Shown: piece after piece, positions 1 to 11,391 of the stretch
Layout of the letters: each line of letters begins with the position of its first letter
Numbering within the stretch: the first letter of the stretch is position 1
From: Aulostomus chinensis
Lineage: Eukaryota > Chordata > Actinopteri > Syngnathiformes > Aulostomidae
DNA length: 64,000 bases
NCBI GenBank assembly: GCA_037954235.1
Contig: JBBMOA010000004.1
Span: 16,115,101-16,179,100 of the forward strand
Reading direction: 5' to 3'
The notes under the pieces: generated by a model
Databases searched by the model: none
The model's input: the letters and a program-made list of their open reading frames with translations, nothing else
What the model was told of the DNA's origin: nothing
Made by a program: the position numbers and the translations under genes

Positions 1-2409
1 ATTGCTCAGCAAGGTCAGGTGGATGAGGATGTTTGGGGGGAGCTCTGTCCTGAGCTGGAAGCGGAACGCCTCGAGTGTTTAGAGGAAATGAAAGAGCAAA
101 GGCAAGGCGAAAATGCTGATGAGCATTTGGCCGACGCCTTACAAAATGTTCCCGATTTGGCGGCTGCCAAACCAAAAACAGATGTGTTTTTGGAGAGGAA
201 CAGGAGCATTTTGCCCAGAAGTGACGGCTTGGCCTTAGTTAGGTCTCTGAACGAGACGCAAATGGCTGTCTTCAACAAAGTTAGACAGTGGTGTCTGCAG
301 AAGGCCATGGGTAAGAACCCAGAGCCTCTGCATGTGTTTTTGACAGGCGGTGCAGGGACGGGGAAAAGTCACTTAATTAGGGCCATTCAGTACGAGGCCG
401 GGAGACTGCTGGCAACACTTTGTCATCAACCAGATAGCATTTCGGTTCTGTTAATGGCCTCCACGGGCATAGCTGCATACACTTTAAATGCAGCAACAAT
501 TCATCACTCGCTGAGTATTGGCACACACTCCAGCTTGCCTTACACACCCTTGGGAGAAGACAAACTGAACTCTCTAAGGGCCACATTTAGAGACCTCCAA
601 ATTGTCATCATTGATGAGATTAGCATGGTTGATCACAATCTGTTGGCATACGTTCACGGCAGGTTGAGGCAGTTAAAACAGACCGGTGACTTTTCCCCAT
701 TCGGTAATGTTAGCGTCATAGCCGTCGGTGACTTCTACCAGTTGCCTCCCGTTAAAGGGAAGCCGCTGTACGCTGGTCAGGTTGGTGTGGACCTGTGGTG
801 CCACTTTAGCGTGGTGGAGCTGACCACTGTCGTCAGACAGAAGGACAGCTCCTTTGCTGAGATGTTGAACAGGCTTCGGGTGCGTTCCAAGAAAACCCCC
901 ATGTTAGACGGCGACGTCCAAATTTTGAAATCGCGAGAGACAGGGGAAGATAGCTCGGCCTTGCATATTTTCACCACAAATGTGCAAGTGGAAGAATTTA
1001 ATTTGAACCAGTTGTTCCGCACGTGCCCAGATTATGTTGAAATTGACGCTAAAGACTTTACGCCGAACCGCAAAACCGGCAAATTGGAACCTGGAATCAT
1101 TAGCAAGGGGCAGGGCACGTGTTTGGAATCTAAATTGTGTTTGGCCAAAAACGCCAGAGTCATGCTCTGTCGTAACGTCGACGTCCAGGACGGTCTGGTC
1201 AATGGCGCGTGTGGCACTGTCAGCTACATTGAATTTGGCCCCGACCCCACATTTCCTCTGAGAATTTACGTCAAGTTCGATGACGAAAACATTGGCAGAC
1301 AGAGGAGGACAGAGCGTCCACACGCAGCAGTAGAATACAGGCATTCTACTGCTATTGAACCAGACAGGGAGAAGACCAGGAAGCGCGGTTGTGTGCGGGT
1401 GCAGTTTCCCCTCAGGCTAGCGTGGGCTTGTACAGTCCACAAAGTGCAGGGGTTGACTGTAGACCAGGCTGTTGTCAGTTTAAAGAAGGTATTTGCACCT
1501 GGGCAGGCGTATGTAGCTCTCAGTCGTGTTAGGGCCTTGTCGGGACTGATCATCAAGGACTTTGAAGAAAAGGCCATTTACTGCAAGGACACCATTAAGG
1601 AGGCCATGGCTAGCATGCCTCCATTTTTGATTGAGCAGCCTTCATCAAATACACAGTTCGCGGTGTATTTGATGAACGTACAAAGTTTAAGTCGCCACCT
1701 GCTAGACTTGGTGTCCTGCACGCAGCATTTGCAGCTTAACTGCATTGCTGTCACAGAAACATGGCTCACTGCACAGTCCTCATTGGACTGTGTGCAAATT
1801 TCCGGCTACGATTTCCACAGTCGTCCTCGGTCTCTGTGTTACAGCGCCGCTGACCCCACATTCTCCAAATTCCAGCAGTTAGAACGCGGTGGCGTCGGCC
1901 TGTATAGTTTAGCCCATTCGGACGTCGACATTCTGCAGGTACCCGATTTCAATCTGGAGTGCTTGGTGTGCCTGCACAAAAAATTGAGCATTTCCCTGGC
2001 CGTCATTTACCGTCCACCAGCGTATCCAAATTTGCTGTTCAAAGGCAATGTGGGGAGGTTGCTTGACTGGTTAACTCCAACAAGTAACACTGTTGTAGTC
2101 ATGGGAGACTTTAATGAGAATATTTTGAAAGGGTCATCAATTTGTAAATTTATGGAAGAAAAAGGGTTCACCCAACACGTGACACAAGAGACCACAGAAA
2201 AGGGGACGCTAATTGACCACGTTTACGTTAAAACGTCACAGTACGACGTGGAATGTGCAGTCTGGCCAGCCTACTTCAGCGATCACGAAGGGATCCTGTG
2301 TAGGTTTTCTGTTTCAGATGATCAGGGGGAGTTAGATGACCTCGCCAGTTTGTTTAGCTTGGATGACTTTGAGGATTTCCAGGGCGATTCTGACCACCAG
2401 GATGACTGA
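1..2409 (+). CDS. Helentron (Helitron2-type) Pif1-like helicase plus EEP endonuclease, 5'-partial
   Basis: Enzyme ORF of a rolling-circle transposon: the helicase should unwind the element, and the C-terminal nuclease is the extra domain typical of vertebrate Helentrons. The frame is open from base 1, so the apparent start at 19 (GTG) is not a real start and the Rep/HUH part probably lies upstream. Counting residues from base 19: Walker A GGAGTGKS at about 110-117; Walker B IIDE at about 197-200; GDFYQLPPV at about 237-245; TVHKVQGLT at about 472-480; GQAYVALSRVR at about 495-505, all Pif1/RecD-like SF1B motifs. The EEP domain follows from about 550: MNVQS (N553), TETWL (E580), YRPP, GDFNE (696-700), DHVYV (D733) and SDHEG (D755, H756), so the usual catalytic positions all appear intact. 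It ends at a natural stop after an acidic tail, with no internal stop or frameshift. Family knowledge supports the Helentron label; present activity is inference. Confidence 0.9.
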   Translation: MAQQGQVDEDVWGELCPELEAERLECLEEMKEQRQGENADEHLADALQNVPDLAAAKPKTDVFLERNRSILPRSDGLALVRSLNETQMAVFNKVRQWCLQKAMGKNPEPLHVFLTGGAGTGKSHLIRAIQYEAGRLLATLCHQPDSISVLLMASTGIAAYTLNAATIHHSLSIGTHSSLPYTPLGEDKLNSLRATFRDLQIVIIDEISMVDHNLLAYVHGRLRQLKQTGDFSPFGNVSVIAVGDFYQLPPVKGKPLYAGQVGVDLWCHFSVVELTTVVRQKDSSFAEMLNRLRVRSKKTPMLDGDVQILKSRETGEDSSALHIFTTNVQVEEFNLNQLFRTCPDYVEIDAKDFTPNRKTGKLEPGIISKGQGTCLESKLCLAKNARVMLCRNVDVQDGLVNGACGTVSYIEFGPDPTFPLRIYVKFDDENIGRQRRTERPHAAVEYRHSTAIEPDREKTRKRGCVRVQFPLRLAWACTVHKVQGLTVDQAVVSLKKVFAPGQAYVALSRVRALSGLIIKDFEEKAIYCKDTIKEAMASMPPFLIEQPSSNTQFAVYLMNVQSLSRHLLDLVSCTQHLQLNCIAVTETWLTAQSSLDCVQISGYDFHSRPRSLCYSAADPTFSKFQQLERGGVGLYSLAHSDVDILQVPDFNLECLVCLHKKLSISLAVIYRPPAYPNLLFKGNVGRLLDWLTPTSNTVVVMGDFNENILKGSSICKFMEEKGFTQHVTQETTEKGTLIDHVYVKTSQYDVECAVWPAYFSDHEGILCRFSVSDDQGELDDLASLFSLDDFEDFQGDSDHQDD

Positions 2410-2800
2410 GTGTCAAAGCTACATGGCTGTCCCAGGTCAAATACTAGCCTCATGTCAGCTCAGTTGGCTCTGTGTGCTGGTAGGACAAGTTGACTCGGAC
2501 CTGTTGTTGATAGGAAGCCTGGCATGACTGTTGGCATTTGTTAGAATAGAAAGTCCCACTCCACCTCTCTGTGCCCTTTTTTAATCTTTTTAACTTTTTA
2601 AACCTTTTTAACTTTGGCTATTTATTCTGTGCATGTCTTGACATGCACGGTTTTTAAGGTATTTATTCATGTATTTATTATTAACTTATTCCACTGTCAC
2701 GCACTGCACTTACTGCAGTTTTGTAGTGACTATGAGTTGGTAGTTTAGCTCCACGAATCATGGTTCCACTGGTGCTGCGTGACAATCATGGGTCACAGCA
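2410..2800 (+). other. Helentron 3' non-coding region with a TT-loop hairpin
   Basis: No ORF of note. A T-rich stretch with repeated CTTTTTAA motifs (about 2577-2615) is followed by a perfect hairpin at 2629-2648: GTGCATGTC, loop TT, GACATGCAC. A palindrome after the ORF fits a Helitron/Helentron 3' end or a transcript-end structure, but the array's inverted-repeat terminus (GGCTCAGGCCCTAA) is not seen here. The element's true 3' end is therefore unresolved. Confidence 0.45.
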
Positions 2801-2940
2801 CGTTGTTGTTGGTTGTTAATTATAGTTGTTGTTGGTCATTTATAGTTGTTGTTTGTTATTTATAGTTGTTGTTGGTCATTTATAGTTGTTGTTTGTTAAT
2901 TATAGTTGTTGTTGGTCATTTATAGTTGTTGTGAGTCACT
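2801..2940 (+). repeat. 20-bp minisatellite, about 7 copies, with 40-bp alternation
   Basis: Tandem 20-mers built on TATAGTTGTTGTTGGTCATT. Copies ending GGTCATT alternate with copies ending TTGTTATT or TTGTTAAT, giving a 40-bp higher-order period. The first and last copies are degenerate. Confidence 0.9.
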
Positions 2941-3012
2941 GTCTGTCACATTATTGCTGTTGGTCTCTTATAAATGTTTTATCAATGTATCATGCATGTA
3001 TATTTTTGCCTG

Positions 3013-3165
3013 TTGTCTCTCCTCTCAGCCCCCTCCCTCTTTGTCTCTCTCTCTCTCTCTGTATCTCTCTCCTCTTCTCCCACTGCCCCCGCCCCTCACC
3101 CCCAAGTCTATCTCCCCTCTCCACCCCAGCCCCATCTCTCTCCCTCTCCCTCTCAACCCCAACCG
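3013..3165 (+). repeat. Pyrimidine-rich (CT/CCC) low-complexity tract
   Basis: Almost pure C/T on the + strand with (TC)n runs. ORFs read across it are low-complexity artefacts. Confidence 0.9.
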
Positions 3166-3350
3166 GTCCAGGCAGGTGGCCGCCCACTTTGAGCCTGGTT
3201 CTGCCTGAGGTTTCTTCCTGTAAAAGGGAGTTTTTCCTCACCACCGTCGCCAAGTGCTTGCTCATGTGGGAATGTTGGGTTTCTTTCACTAAACTTGTAA
3301 ATAGTTTCATTGAACCCCAACGGGGAGAAATTTCATTGAAGTTCTAAATT
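3166..3350 (+). repeat. Fish-type dispersed repeat fragment
   Basis: Contains GAGCCTGGTTCTGCCTGAGG, then TTTCTTCCTGTAAAAGGGAG, TTTTTCCTCACC and GTCGCCAAGTGCTTGCTCAT. From memory, close relatives of this string are scattered through many teleost genomes. The family name is not known to me and no database was searched. Confidence 0.45.
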
Positions 3351-3957
3351 ACTTTATGTTCACTGTATGTTCTAAATGCATTTTTATTTGACTTCAGATT
3401 TATAATTTCCATTTTGTTACACATGCAGTGACTGTCTCTAATTGACCTTTTGTTCAAATTAATCAGTTAATAAATTCCCATGTTCACCACAGCTGATGTC
3501 TGTCTTTTATTGTCACAATAACAGTGTACATGGACAATGAATGTTGAACTTTCTAATCCACAGTCAAATGTCCTGTTTTCAATGCTGTATTTTGCCACAT
3601 TCATGCTTGATGATATTCAGCAACTTAACTGGAAGAACCACAGTAAAGTGACAGCCAACAGGTAGCACAGACAATGATGAACACAAGGGTCAATATGAAG
3701 CTGTCCCATCTGCAGTCACACTTTGGGTCCAACTGGAGCTTCTACCTCCTCAACTTCAACTCTCACCACTTTGATACCAACATGGATGGAGGAGCACTTC
3801 TCCATCACCCTGGGATTGATGATGTCATTCAACACCTTCACTAGGAGAAGCACATCAAACTTAGACAAAGGTAGGACAGAAGATGACAGGCAGACGGATC
3901 AATGCTGTCAGCTCAGCACTTGGAGTCACAACTGGAAAAGATGGTCTAAAATATTAC
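3351..3957. other. Unique spacer, no gene seen
   Basis: AT-rich with an AATAAA at 3469-3474 but no supportable coding region. Homology to the array begins near 3958. Confidence 0.6.
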
Positions 3958-4503
3958 TATTGGCCAACATATGGAGAGTTAATGACTGTTTTTCACAGTA
4001 AAACTGGCAGAATCCTCCTCTGCCCTTCAGTCTAATACAGATGGTAGAGATTTGTTATCTGTTGTCATGGAAACAGAAAGGGGAGCATCTCTGCTCTCAT
4101 GGTACATACTATCAGACAAACACTTCTAGCTTGTACATTAAAACACCCACACCTTCAAAAAACACATTATTGAATTCCTGAGAAAAAACTCTATGCACTG
4201 ATGTCTTTACTTTCAACTTTTGACCCACATATGCTGAGTTATGACTGTGTTTCACAGTAAAACTGTCAAATCCTCCTCTGCTCTCCACTCTGACACAGAT
4301 GGCAGAGAGTGAGCAGAGAAGGGAGGGGCTCTTAAAGGGCCGGCTCTCAACTCTGCAGTCACACTGTGCAGTGAACTGAGGCTCGTATCTCCTAAACTAC
4401 AAGGCCGAGGGATTTGCCGATTACACCGTTGGATTGGGGCCGGCGATCCGGCCGCGGTTAGGCGGGGGCTCAGGCCCTAACAACGCTGCTTGCAGCTTTA
4501 ATT
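3958..4503 (+). repeat. Array unit 0: left-edge partial unit
   Basis: Lacks head and core. Homology starts mid-subrepeat near GGCCAACATATG and runs through a B-type subrepeat to an H1 tail. Its first 200 bp is visibly more diverged than any internal copy, as expected at an array edge. Confidence 0.85.
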
Positions 4504-6038
4504 AGGGCCTGAGCCAGAAGGTACTTCTGGCGAAGACCCTATTATGTTTGCTCGGCAGAGCAACACATTAGCAGCACTAAAAACACTAAAAACACACACT
4601 AAACAGTGTCCCAGGCCCCCCCAACACCCATGAGGCAACTGGGCCAGACGGCCCGGAGCCAGTTTTCACATACACACCCATTCAAAACCTGGTATTATAC
4701 TGTTCTTGCTCTCAATGAGTGCGCGCTATATGCGCATAATGCGCATAACGCGCATAATCTAATTTGACCCCCTGAACATGCATGAAATTCGCTGAATTTC
4801 GGCACAATCGTTCGGTATGTCTCAACATTCACTAATCAAAAACAAAAACGCCACAAAAGTCTATAGCGCCACCTAGGGAGCCACACAAAAAAAAGATAAT
4901 TTTTTTTAATTTCGCGCGCTATAACTCCTCACACAAAACTCCCACAGACATGGGACCAACACCGTTGGACTCGTCTCATCAAGACGAACAATTCTTACAC
5001 TCTGACCCCTCACCTATCTCCAACAGAATGTCCACAAATTGGACAAAACTGTCAAAATCAGGACTTTTTTTACTCCCCGAACAAAATCTATCTCCTCCTA
5101 AACCGTAAATGCCAGGGCTTCCAAACTTTCACACATTACTCTCCCAACTGTGCTGATTAAAAGTTCAGTAAGAATAATATACTACGCGCTCGGTTCCCAT
5201 TTTATAAGCCGTCAAAGTCGGGGAGACACGTTTCACGCTTACAATGGAAGTCAATGGGGAGGCCGTGTCCTCTCATGATACATACTCTCGAACAAATGCT
5301 TCTCACGTCTATACCATACATCGCACAGCTTTTAAAAACATATCACTGTATTCCTGACAAAAATCCCTACAAAAATATGGTATTTTGTGTTACTTTCGAC
5401 CAACGTAGGCCGAGTTATTCAGCTTTTACACACTACATTTCTCTTAATCCTCCACTCTCTCCACTCTAGCACAGATCAAAGGAAGTGCAGCGGGGGAGGG
5501 GTTCTTAATGGGCCAGCTGGCAGCTCTGCTCTCAGCTCTGCTCTCAGCTCTGACAGAGATGGCAGACATTTGTTTACTGTAGTCATGGAAACCACAATTG
5601 GAGCTTCTCTGCCCTCATGTACATACTCTCAAACAAACACTTGTAGCTTCCAAACTAAAACACTCACACCTTCAAAAAGCACACCATTGAATTCCTGAGA
5701 AAAACTCTACGAACTGATGTCTTTACATTCCACTTTTGACCCATATATGCAGAGTTATGATTGTGTTTCACAGTTAAACTGCCAAATCCTCCTCTGCTCT
5801 CCACTCTGACACAGACAGCAGAGAGCGAGCAGAGAAGGGAGGGGTTCTTAAAGGGCCGGCTCTCAGCTCTGCTCTCAGCTCTGCAGTCACACTGGGCAGC
5901 GCACTGAGGCTCGTATCTCCTAAACTACAAGGCCTAGGGATTTGCCAATTACACCGTTGGATTCGGGCCGGTGTCAAGGACGCGGCCGTAGGCCGCGCGG
6001 GGGCTCAGGCCCTAACAACGCTGCTTGCAGCTTTAATT
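4504..6038 (+). repeat. Array unit 1: complete, type I head, H2 tail
   Basis: Type I head with a 37-nt foldback at 4504-4540. Contains GGGCC-AGAC-GGCCC and a 9-bp triplication (TGCGCATAA, last copy CGCGCATAA) at about 4731-4757, then A-type subrepeat, spacer S, subrepeat B and H2. Confidence 0.85.
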
Positions 6039-7562
6039 AGGGCCTGAGCCAGAAGGCACTTCTGGCGAAGACCCTCTTATGTTTGCTCGGCAGAGCAACA
6101 CATTAGCAGCACTAAAAACACTAAAAACACCCACTAAACAGTGTCCCAGGCCCCCCCAACACCCATGAGGCAACTGGGCCAGACGGCCCGGAGCCAGTTT
6201 TCACATACACACCCATTCAAAACCTGGTATTATACTGTTCTTGCTCTCAATGAGTGCGCGCTATATGCGCATAATGCGCATAACGCGCATAATCTAATTT
6301 GACCCCCTGAACATGCATGAAATTCGCTGAAATTTGGCACAATCGTTCGGTATGTCTCAACATTCACTAATCAAAAACAAAAACGCCACTAAAGTCTATA
6401 GCGCCACCTAGGGAGCCACACAAAAAAAAGATAATTTTTTTAAATTTCGCGCGCTATAACTCCTCACACAAAACTCCCACAAACATGGGACCAACACCGT
6501 TGGACTCGTCTCATCAAGACGAACAATTCTTACACTCTGACCCCTCACCTATCTCCAACAGAATGTCCACAAATTGGACAAAACTGTCAAAATCAGGACT
6601 TTTTTTACTCCCCGAACAAAATCTATCTCCTCCTAAACCGTAAATGCCAGGGCTTCCAAACTTTCACACATTACTCTCCCAACTGTGCTGATTAAAAGTT
6701 CAGTAAGAATAATATACTACGCGCTCGGTTCCCATTTTATAAGCCGTCAAAGTCGGGGAGACACGTTTCACGCTTACAATGGAAGTCAATGGGGAGGCCG
6801 TGTCCTCTCATGATACATACTCTCGAACAAATGCTTCTCACGTCTATACCATACATCGCACAGCTTTTAAAAACATATCACTGTATTCCTGACAAAAATC
6901 CCTACAAAAATATGGTATTTTGTGTTACTTTCGACCAACGTAGGCCGAGTTATTCAGCTTTTACACACTACATTTCTCTGAATCCTCCACTCTCTCCACT
7001 CTAGCACAGATCAGAGACAGTGCAGCGGGGGAGGGGTTCTTAATGGGCCAGCTGGCAGCTCTGCTCTCAGCTCTGCTCTCAGCTCTGACAGAGATGGCAG
7101 AGATTTGTTTACTGTAGTCATGGAAACCACAATTGGCGCTTCTCTGCCCTCATGTACATACTCTCAAACAAACACTTGTAGCTTCTAAACTAAAACACTC
7201 ACACCTTCAGAAAACACACCATTGAATTCCTGAGAAAAAACTCTACAAACTGATGTCTTTACATTACACTTTTGACCAACATATGCAGAGTTATGACTGT
7301 GTTTATCAGTAAAACTGCCAAATCCTCCTCTGCTCTCCACTCTGACAGAGATGGCAGAGAGCGAGCAGAGAAGGGAGGGGCTCTTAAAGGGCCGGCTCTC
7401 AGCTCTGCAGTCACACTGTGCAGCGAACTGAGGCTCGTATCTCCTAAACTACAAGGCCTAGGGATTTGCCGATTACACCGTTGGATTGGGGCCGGTGTCA
7501 AGGACGCGGCCGTAGGCCGCGCGGGGGCTCAGGCCCTAACAACGCTGCTTGCAGCTTTAATT
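6039..7562 (+). repeat. Array unit 2: complete, type I head, H2 tail
   Basis: Adjacent near-copy of unit 1 with the same module order. Small differences include CAGAGATTTG against CAGACATTTG and scattered substitutions. Confidence 0.85.
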
Positions 7563-8763
7563 ATTCTTTCTTTCTTCTCCCGCCACTTTGACGCTTAATA
7601 TGACCCCCTGAACATGCATGAAATTCGCTGAAATTTGGTACGCACGTCGGTTCTGGCGAAAAATTCGATATTTAAAAAAAAAAAATTGCAATAACTCTAT
7701 AGCGCCACCTAGGGAGGCAAAAAACCAATTCTAAAAAATTGGACCGCTATAACTTCTTGCACGAATGTCCCACACACACGGGACCAACACCGTTGCACTC
7801 GTCTCATCAAGACAAAAAATTCATACACTCTGACCTCTGACCTATCTACAACAGAATGTCCACAAATTGGACACAACTGTCCAAAAACCAACTTTTTTTA
7901 CTCCCCGAACAAAATCTATCTCCTCCTAAACCGTAAATGGCATCGCTTCGAAACTTTCACACATTACTCTCCCAACTGTGCTGATTAAAAGTTGCGTAAG
8001 AATTATATACTACGCGCTCGGTTTGGATTTTATAAGCCGTCAAAGTCAGGGAGACACGTTTTACGTTATAATGGAAGCCAATGGGGAGGCCGTGTCCTAT
8101 TATGGTACAAACTCTCGAACAAACGCTACTCACGTCCACACTGAAAGTCACACAGCTTAACAAAACACACCAATGGATTCCTCAGAAAAATCCCTACACA
8201 AATATGGTATTATATTGCAGTTTGAAGCAACAAATGCAGAGTTATTTGACTTTCACACACTAAAAATGTGCATTTCTCAGCTGCTCTCCACTCTAGCACA
8301 GATGGCAGAGATTTGTTTACTGTAGTCATGGAAACCAGAATTGGAGCTTCTCTGCCCTTATGTACATACTCTCAAACAAACACTTGTAGCTTCTAAACTA
8401 AAACACTCACACCTTCAGAAAACACACCATTGAATTCCTGACAAAAAACCCTACGCACTGATGTCTTTACATTCAACTTTTGACCAACATATGCTGAGTT
8501 ATGACTGTATTTGTCAGTAAAACTGCCATCTCTGTCAGAGTGGAGAGCAGAGGAGGATTTGGCAGAGAGCGAGCAGAGAAGGGAGGGGCTCTTAAATGGC
8601 GGGCTCTCAACTCTGCACTCACACTGTGCAGCGAAGTGAGGCTCGTATCTCCTAAACTACAAGGCCTAGGGATTTGCCGATTACACCGTTGGATTCGGGC
8701 CGGCGATCCGGCCGCGGTTAGGCGGGGGCTCAGGCCCTAACAACGCTGCTTGCAGCTTTAATT
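7563..8763 (+). repeat. Array unit 3: headless, H1 tail, 31-bp internal inversion
   Basis: Starts directly at ATTCTTTCTTTC. Closely matches the units at 34280-35480 and 48912-50112 except for a precise inversion at 8529-8559 between CTGCCA and TGGCAG. Confidence 0.85.
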
Positions 8764-9965
8764 ATTATTCTTTCTTTCTTCCGCCGCCTCTTTAACGCTT
8801 AATTTGACCCCCTGAACATGCATGGAATTTGCTGAAATTTTGCACACACGTCCGGTCTGGCGAAAAATTTTATATTTAAAAAAAAAAATTCGCAAAAACT
8901 CAATAGCGCCACCTAGGGAGCAAAAAAACTCGCAAAAACTTTGGAGCGCTATAACTGCTTGCACGAATGTCCCACACACACGGGACCATCACCGTTGCAC
9001 TCGTCTCATCAAGACGAAAAATTCATACGCTCTGACCTCTCACCTATCTACAACAGAATGTCCACAAATTGGACAAAACTGTCAAAATCAGGACTTTTGC
9101 TCCTCCCCGAACAAAATCTATCTCCTCCTAAACCGTAAATGGCATCGCTTCCAAACTTTCACACATTACTCTCCCAACTGTGCTGATTAAAAGTTCAGTA
9201 AGAATAATATACTACGCGCTCGGTTTGGATTTTATAAGCCGTCAAAGTCGGGGAGACACATTTCACGCTTACAATGGAAGTCAATGGGGTGGCCGTGTCC
9301 TCTCATGGTACATATTCTCGAACAAACACTTGTCACGTCTACACTGAAACTCACACAGCTTCACAAAACACACAATGGATTCCTCAGAAAAATCTCTACA
9401 AAAATATGGAATTATATTCCACTTCCAGAAAACAAATGCAGAGATATTTGCTTTTCACACACTAAAAATGAACATTTTTTAGCTGCTCTCCACTCTAGCA
9501 CAGATGGCAGAGATTTGTTTACTGTAGTCATGGAAACCACAATTGGAGCTTCTCTGCCCTCATGTACATACTCTCAAACAAACACTTGTAGCTTCTAAAC
9601 TAAAACACTCACACCTTCAAAAAGCACACCATTGAATTCCTGACAAAAAACTCTACGCACTGATGTCTTTACATTCCACTTTTGACCCACATATGCTGAG
9701 TTATGACTGGTTTTCACAGTAAAACTGCCAAATCCTCCTCTGCTCTCCACTCTGACACAGATGGCAGAGAGCGAGCAGAGAAGGGAGGGGCTCTTAAAGG
9801 GCCGGCTCTCAGCTCTGCACTCGCACTGTGCAGCGAACTGAGGCTCGTATCTCCTAAACTACAAGGCCTAGGGATTTGCCGATTACACCGTTGGATTCGG
9901 GCCGGCGATCCGGCCGCGGTTAGGCGGGGGCTCAGGCCCTAACAACGCTGCTTGCAGCTTTAATT
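8764..9965 (+). repeat. Array unit 4: headless, subrepeats A and B, H1
   Basis: Begins at ATTATTCTTTCTTTC with a CCGCCGCCTCTTTAACG core start. No head precedes it, so its 5' part is missing or lies beyond the left edge under the nesting model. Confidence 0.8.
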
Positions 9966-11391
9966 AGGGCCTGAGCCAGAAGGTACTTCTGGGCGAAGAC
10001 CCTATTATGTTTCGAAGTCAGAGAGACACGAAGTCAGCGCTAAAAGCAGTAAAAACACACACTTAGGAGCATCACAGGCCTCTAAAAACATCACAGGGGG
10101 GTCCGGGGGGGACAGGGGGGTGAGGTCCCCCATTGAAACCAATGGTGGCAAAATTATATCTGAAATTGTTAAGTTTTTTGGGTTATTATTATTCTTTCAT
10201 TCTTCCGCCGCCTCTTTAACGCTTAATTTCACCCCCTGAACATGCATGAAATTCGCTGAATTTTTGCACGCACGTCCGGTCTGGCGAAAAATTTTATATT
10301 TTAAAAAAAAAATTCAGAAAAACTCTATAGCGCCACCTAGGGAGCAAAAAAACAAACCAAAAAGTTTGGAGCGCTATAACTTCTTGCACGAATGTCCCAC
10401 AGACACGGGACCAACACTGTTGCACTCGTCTCATCAAGACGAAAAATTCATATGCTCTGACCTCTCACCTATCTGCAACAGAATGTCCACAAATTGGACA
10501 AAACTGTCAAAATGAGGACTTTTGCTCCTCCCCGAACAAAATCTATCTCCTCCTAAACCGTAAATGGCATCACTTCCAAACTTTCACACATTACTCTCCC
10601 AACTGTGCTGATCAAAAGTTCAGTAAGAATAATATACTACGCGCTCGGTTTGGATTTTATAAGCCGTCAAAGTCGGGGAGACACATTTCATGCTTACAAT
10701 GGAAGTCAATGGGGTGGCCGTGTCCTCTCATTGTACATACTCTCGAACAAACGCTTGTCACGTCTACACTGAAACTCTCACAGCTTCACAAAACACACCA
10801 CTGGATTCCTCAGAAAAATCTCTACAAAAATATGGAATTATATTCCACTTCCAAGCAACATATGCACAGTTATTTGCTTTTCACACAGTAAAAATGTGCA
10901 TTTTTTAGCTGCTCTCCACTCAGGCACAGATGGCAGAGATTTGTTTACTGTAGTCATGGAAACCACAATTGGAGGGTCTCTGCCCTCATGTACATACTCT
11001 CAAACAAACACTTGTCGCTTCTAAACTAAAACACTCACACCTTCAAAAAGCACACCATTGAATTCCTGAGAAAAAACTCTACGCACTGATGTCTTTACAT
11101 TCCACTTTTGACCCACATATGCTGAGTTATGACTGTGTTTCACGGTTAAACTGCAAAATCCTCCTCTGCTCTCCACTCTGACACAGATGGCAGAGAGCGA
11201 GCAGAGAAGGGAGGGGCTCTTAAAGGGCCGGCTCTCAACTCTACAGTCACGCTGTGCAGCGAACTGAGGCTCGTATCTCCTAAACTACAAGGCCTAGGGA
11301 TTTGCCGATTACACCGTTGGATTGGGGCCGGCGATCCGGCCGCGGTTAGGCGGGGGCTCAGGCCCTAACAACGCTGCTTGCAGCTTTAATT
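9966..11391 (+). repeat. Array unit 5: complete, type II head, H1
   Basis: Type II head with a G-run patch at 10096-10125 (G6-TCC-G7-ACA-G6-TGA-GG), then an uninterrupted TTATTATTATTCTTTC tract into the core. It shows the intact head-to-body join of the type II element. Confidence 0.85.

Noticed and set aside
1660..2330. EEP domain as a separate non-LTR retrotransposon (LINE) fragment
   Set aside because: It is in frame with the helicase without a break and no reverse transcriptase follows; a helicase-EEP fusion is the known vertebrate Helentron arrangement.
3723..4001. 92 aa ORF at the array's left border
   Set aside because: It spans the unique-to-repeat boundary and has no recognisable motif.
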